64,000 nucleotides of DNA from Chrysopilus asiliformis (lineage: Eukaryota > Arthropoda > Insecta > Diptera > Rhagionidae). Positions within the stretch are counted from its first letter, which is position 1, and the number at the start of each line of letters is the position of its first letter. Under the pieces are notes generated by a model. The model was given only the letters and a program-made list of their open reading frames with translations, searched no databases and was not told the origin of the DNA. Where the stretch lies: assembly GCA_964034945.1 (NCBI GenBank), contig OZ035960.1:111607324-111671323 (forward strand), read 5' to 3'. The translations under genes were made by a program, and so were the position numbers. Shown piece by piece: positions 58,624 through 64,000 of this stretch.

Positions 58624-59624
58624 TAATCTACGAAAATATTATGAATGACAATTTTTGTTTGCTGGGCATTTTTTTCAAATTCTTGTTGAAAAAAATATAT
58701 GAAAATTCCCCAAAACTTTAACTCGAATTGTGGTTGGTGACTTTGTATTTGGTTTATTTCTGAAGTCAAAATCATGTTATATATTAGACAGTTGGGGAAT
58801 CTTTTGATTTATTTGTTTACGAATTTTTGTGACCGATTGATTTATATGTTTATTAGAGAAAGACATCTTTATCTTTATGCTTTATTTGAATGAATGTTAA
58901 ACCAGAATCCAGAAATATCTGGCTAAGTTAAGGCTAACAGAACATTTACACCAGATTCACATGTTTCCAATCGCAGTTGCCTGACGGTTTTGGTTACTTT
59001 TTCCCTAGAATATTGTATCCAGGAATGGCGAAAAACTGAAAACTCCAAGCGATACAATCAGGAAAGAAAAATTCGGTGGCTGGATTGCCATAAGGCGAAC
59101 GATAAATGGCAATAAATTATAAAAGCGTCTGAGCAGAAAAAAAAACAAAATGAAATTTTCAGTAAAAACCAAAGAAAGGCAAAGTACAACATAAGCACAG
59201 ATGCTTGTCTTGCAGAGATTTAGACGTTCCTGTATAGGAAATTTTCCTTGATTTTCCATCGCGCGTTTTTCCACTTTTGCTTCTAGGTTGGTTATGCGAA
59301 AGATTTGTTATTTTGATTTGACATCTACTTTGGACAGTCATGCATACCAAAAATATCTGATATCTAAAAATTTGCGTAGATTTTGATTAACATGAGAGAG
59401 TTTTTTGACCTTGTCATAAATTTTTTTTTTGAATTGCAAAACTCGCTGCTAGCTCAGCGAAGTGTGATTACGCGAAAGATTTATGATTAAGGATTGCTTT
59501 ATTTAAAGGTTGTAAAAAATACAATGTAAGGGTGGAATTATCTCGATTTTAGGTCATGAAACACGTTTCAAAATGAACCAAACTTGGCAGAAAAAAGGAC
59601 ATAGGCCTGTACTCACAATCGTTT
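58624..59624. other. No gene seen
   Basis: AT-rich. Frames of 63-89 codons on the minus strand (59005-59350) have no recognisable content. The last 20 bases before the next MITE look like a foldback arm. Confidence 0.4.
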
Positions 59625-59628
59625 TTAA

Positions 59629-59890
59629 CACGTTGGCTACCAGCCAAAAAAACGCTTACTCCGCTAGTATACACTGGGAAAAAACCCAAAAATCATTTCT
59701 GTACTTTGTGAGTCACCGGTGACTCAAACTCTTATTTCACTTTTGCACACTGTGAGGCACCGGTGAACATCGAAACTATAGGAATGTATAGTAAGCTCAA
59801 TTTAACGACTGCACTCAACCATGGAACTTGAGAAACTGACTGTAATGACAATAGTGTGTGTACACCGGTGACTCACATCGTAGCAAACGT
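59629..59890. mobile_element. Piggybac-like MITE, copy 2
   Basis: The left end TTAA (59625-59628) plus CACGTTGGCTACCA and most of the body match 21609-21868. The right end is worn (gtagcaaacgt), and its TTAA is lost. The flanks, caatcgtttttaa on the left and aaacacag-ttttttaaac on the right, join into the arm of the foldback seen at 21910. Confidence 0.85.
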
Positions 59891-62732
59891 AAACACAGAT
59901 TTTTTTAAACATGTCCTGATTTTTTTGGGGCAACTAAAACAAGTAGAAGTTTAGTCCTTAACCCATTTGGACCTGCAAGTTTGAATATTTTGAAGAAAAT
60001 TCGCCCGCACCATACAAATAAAAACCGAAATAAAACTCTTTCAGTTTTTTGAAAACGCTCTGTTACTTATATATGTAATGTTAGTCACGAATGCGTTGAT
60101 AAATCCTGGCTGCATTCTATTTTAAATCTCCTAGCTTGAAAACCGCGCGACCGATTGAGCTGAAATTTTTACTTTTTTTGTTTTTTTCTGACAAAAAGTT
60201 TGGTTTAATAGTGCCATTCAAACGCATGAATTGCAAATTAATTTAAGTGAGATGAAACAACCTTCTCAAAAGGTTTTAAAATACATTTTGGACTGCTCAA
60301 ACAACTCTTTAGCCACTCAATTAATTTGTGGTCAAAAGTTACACAGTTAAGAGTGTGGAAACAATCTGCAAAAAGAATTATTTTTTTTAACAATTTTAAC
60401 ATATAGCAAAGCAACAAAAAAAACTTTCAGTTGAGTTGAAATTTTCCTGGAAGTAAAATTCTGATGAGAAAGTTTAATTAATAAAAGCAGCAGCCAAGTC
60501 GTTCGCATTCAAACTTTTTGCGAAAAAAAAAAATCGCTTGGCAGCAGAAAAAAAAATAAAGAGTTGAAATTCAAGTAGCTGCGGGGGTTTTTAAATTTTC
60601 TTTTTCGCTCTTTCACCCCCCCCTCCAATATCCTTTATGCCACTCTGTAAGGACGTGGTGTAAGTCTTTGAAATATTACCATTGAATGGATTTACATGAG
60701 CTAAACAAAAAGTTACGACTGTCATTCTGTAATTATTTAAAATGGCCTTCAACAGTTTTATTCCATGTTGTTTTCTGCATAATACTTGGTTAAGTAGATA
60801 TAGAGCTGAAAATGAAATTAACTTCGTATTGGGTTGGACGGGAAATGTGTTGTGAAAAACTTGAACGTTGCAAATGATTTTTTTTTGCCGTTTCAATGTA
60901 TTTTTTTGTTGTTGTTTGATAAATTTATGCTATTTCAATATAGATTTCATATACTAGAATGCCACCCCCTCTTCTGCTATCTTCTGAACAATTGACCTGA
61001 TTTCCATGCAGTTTTTACCAACATGGGCGACATACCTACAGTAGCCATTTTCCAGTCAGTGAAAACAAAATCTGTGAAACCAATAAATTTTTCTCTTACT
61101 GTAGTTTGTAATAATATGACTACTAAATTTTTCATGGATTTCTGTAGTTGATTAGGCAAATAAACAAAAAAAAACTGAAAAAATATAGTAGTTTCAATTT
61201 AATACACTGCAAAAAAATCTTCTGTAAATATTCTAATACACTAGCAAAATATTCTAAATACTCAGGAAAACCAGAAATCATTTTCTTTCCAACTTTGCAT
61301 CAATGTTAGATGATTTTGAATGATAAGCTCATTTCGCTGGTAACATTTTGTATTTTTTTCTTCTTCTTCAATAATTAATATCGATGGGAAAATTTTTGAA
61401 CCAAAAATCTAAAGCATTTTGGGTGTTTCCGGTCATAGTTGGTCGTCCATTATAACATGGGATCGTGTAAATTTATTTATTGTGTCAATGTATAGTGAGA
61501 TGGATTGGCCCCAAATGTGACATCAACATTATAATTCATATATTGACACATTTTGACATATATATAATAACTGAAGTGATAAGGCACGTTTCCTAATTAA
61601 AGATAAATTTTCACAAATTACTTTGCAAGCCACAGAAGGATTTAGCTAACCGCCATGAATACTAATTTTCCCGCAAAGGGTCAGATGCGGAACTGAGACA
61701 GCCGAATGAATCGGCCATCGTCTCCTACTATCGTCCAAGGAAGAAAAGGACTTCCGTGTTGATGTTGATGGATCGACAACTTGGTCAGGGGTGGTGAACC
61801 GAACAATGGTAACCAGGAGTAACCCGGGAATGGGTCAAGCGTTAGGATTGAATTTTTCTCAGGATCCGAGGGTCTCAGGGATGAAAGTTGAATGTGCAAA
61901 ATATTAGCTAGAAGTGTTGAGGGCCTATTTCACGTTTTAGCCATTTCTCTTCCGACCCTCTGTCGTCGCTTTGTCGAAATGCGACATAGAGAAATGCCTA
62001 CATCGTATCGGGGAAAAAGACGGGAAACTTATAAGCCACAAACTATTCTCATATCCAGTGCAGACCCAATCAGCAATCAATGACTGAAATCTATCCTTTA
62101 TAACAGACACCACAATACAAGCAAGACGCACGCTTTCAAAGGATATTGTCTAAGGATAGTTAGAACCTTATTTAAACACTCAACATCATCAACCGACATC
62201 ATGTCTGATTTCCTCGAATTTTCCGTATTTTCCATTCTATCAAAGGATTTTCATCCTTTATTTATCGTTTTTAGTCACTTACTGAGTGGCAGTTTTAATT
62301 TAATAGCGGGGTTTAGGCAATAAGGAAGTGATGTTGGTTCCTGTGATATTTTCACCCTCCCCTTGATGGTCCATTCCGATCCTGTATCATCAAAGAAAAG
62401 AAAAAAAAACATTCAAGGCGTGTGGAAAACTTGAATAGAATACTGAAAATGTTAGACATGGTTAAAAAGATGATTTTCCAATCGGCTCTCAATGGCTATA
62501 GTAAACCTAACGGCCACTAGGCATAACTGGAGAAAATTGATTTTTGGGCCAAAACACAAATTGGGTTTTGTTTTTCTGAGTTTTCGATGGCAAAGATTAA
62601 ACAGGAAGATTTTTCAGAAAAAAAAAATTTGTTAATTCCCACTTCTTTACATTTTGTAGATATTGGAAAAAGATTTTTTTGAAAACGCAGTTGCGTTCAG
62701 TGTTTCTAGATTTTTGAAATTTTCGCCCGATT
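59891..62732. other. No named gene; GC-richer part 61680-62060
   Basis: 61680-62060 has clearly higher GC than its surroundings (for example ggtggtgaaccgaacaatgg, ccgaccctctgtcgtcgctt). Frames of 63-72 codons exist on both strands, none recognised. It could be an exon cluster or an old insertion. Confidence 0.35.
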
Positions 62733-62845
62733 TTTTTGATAAGAGGCGCTCGGGACGGACGTGAAATTAACCGCCGTTTTTTCCTGAAAAAAGGAAAAAA
62801 ACGGCGCGTAATTTCACGTCCGTCTCGAGCGCCACTTGTCAAAAA
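62733..62845. repeat. GC-rich long hairpin, 52-bp arms
   Basis: The left arm 62733-62784 pairs with the right arm 62793-62845 over about 52 bp with five mismatches and one single-base gap; the loop is 8 bases (tgaaaaaa). A perfect core, GACGGACGTGAAATTA, is shared. The arms contain GGCGCTCG, unusual in this AT-rich setting. Confidence 0.88.
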
Positions 62846-64000
62846 GTTTTTCCTGAAAAAAAAACTATAAAGAATTTCCAAAAACGGGTTCAGGCTTTTC
62901 CGGCTACAGCTTTTAAAGCCATTTTTTTGAATTTTCGGTCCTAAAGGTTTTTTTTTGCGGAAATCTTTAATCCCGTTTATCGAGAAATTTTAAAATTTTC
63001 GACCCTTAAAGGCGTGTTCTGTTTGTTTAGCGGAATTTATAAAAAATACTAAAATTACCGCCTCCCTCTTTCCGAAAGTTCTTCGTGGTAGAAATTTTGA
63101 AGTCCAATTTGGAGATTTTCAAAATTTCGATTACTAAAATTTTTTTTTGATGAACTTTGAAGACCTTTTTTCCGATTTCCCACTATACATTTGTGTAATT
63201 TTCTTTCAAAAACCGAAATTTTCCGCCACTAAAAACGTCCAGCTTCCCTCATCTAACTCTACCGCCACCCCCTCACAACCCTTGAAATTTATTGTTTACG
63301 CCGCAGTCAAACAATATTAATTAAATAACATGAAAGAAAAAGTAAATACAAACATTTCCATGTTATATTTGCTACATTTTTTAACGCGGCAAATTTAACA
63401 TTTCACGACTACCGATGAATGAAGTAGAGAAATTTCCCAGGTAATCTAGTTTTTATTTAATTCTGCACAGGTGAATGTTAAGAATTCCTTCCCACTTCTA
63501 AATTACTATTATTATTACTCGTATTTTGTGAATTTTTGCCCCGTGTTGTGACTGGCATGGAGGTGGTATTATGCTTTAGATATCGTATATTGTCCTGAAA
63601 ATAAATTCTAAAACTGCTAACATGAAAAATAATGCTCGTATTAGTGTACAAAAGTGTGTACGTGATTCGTATTCATTAGTAAACTACAACATAAAATCAA
63701 CGACCCTTGCATCAAAAGAAACCACCCTCGGTTCTTAGCTCAAAGGTATGCGACGTAACCCCTCGGTTGGTGGTTCTTATAGTCATATGTAACCGTCATG
63801 TGAACTCATGGGTTAACAAATCGCATTTCTACACTTGATTCCAAGGAGCACATATATTTCAGTAAATGTTTAGCTTCGCATGTAGCTCCATGTTGGATTA
63901 CTTTTAGTAGTAAAATGAAATTTAGGTCATGTAAGACCGTAATTCAATTTAAACTTGGGTGCAATTGTCAATTTATTATTTTTAAATTAATTTTTACTAA
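62846..64000. other. No gene seen
   Basis: AT-rich with T runs. Nothing recognised up to the window edge. Confidence 0.4.

Noticed and set aside
62597..62881. 94-codon minus frame across the 62.7-kb hairpin
   Set aside because: Basic and Phe-rich residues come from the hairpin arms and A/T runs.

Overview
This is a eukaryotic, AT-rich, gene-poor window that reads like an insect genome, most likely a fly. The evidence is a mauritiana-type mariner copy, a dense population of small insect-style MITEs, splice-site-like GTAAGT and GTATGT signals, and a possible TCAGT initiator. The order and species are inference only. I see no host gene that I can name. There is no rRNA or convincing tRNA gene, no CRISPR array, no bacterial operon structure and no virus. 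The window could be a very large intron or an intergenic block.

The best supported content is mobile DNA. From left to right: a mariner (1027-3316) with perfect 31-bp ends, an internally deleted transposase and a second, unidentified 1.4-kb element inserted into its coding frame; a repeat family H copy with three 162-bp internal units (3664-4262); a TA-flanked MITE (4917-5170); another TA-flanked MITE (6722-7067); family H again (9882-10297); repeat families Rep-2 and Rep-1 nested in each other (12775-13560); a 48-bp-arm hairpin (13585-13687); a TGTC-rich satellite (18338-18970); a Tourist-like MITE (20753-20879); a 183-bp duplicated segment whose first copy sits between 14-bp direct repeats (21007-21192); a 15-bp minisatellite (21238-21500); a piggyBac-like MITE (21609-21868); and two full copies of a CWG-flanked foldback MITE (23281-23512, 26138-26369).

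Further right: a MITE rich in AGGTCA half-sites (29833-30109); a G23 tract with a 15-bp array (31573-31678); a 1.8-kb DNA transposon with 8-bp target duplication that carries a broken N-terminal gene of an uncharacterised arthropod transposon protein family (34509-36315); family H (37441-37741); a 371-bp MITE with 20-bp perfect ends inside Rep-2 (40372-40742); a third CWG foldback (47446-47641); unrecognised candidate coding pieces near 47.7-48.2 kb and 50.2-50.4 kb; a possible core promoter at 53.8 kb; a second Rep-1 full copy (58031-58623); a second piggyBac-like MITE that appears to sit inside a foldback element (59629-59890); and a GC-rich long hairpin (62733-62845).

The parts do not form a pathway. 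What links them is nesting: Rep-2 copies were hit by at least three other elements, mariner by one, and a foldback by a piggyBac-like MITE. The insertion order can be partly read from the sequence. The strongest candidates for something undescribed are the 1.8-kb element at 34.5 kb, the GTAC-rich element inside mariner, the 183-bp duplication with its long target duplication, and the long hairpins.
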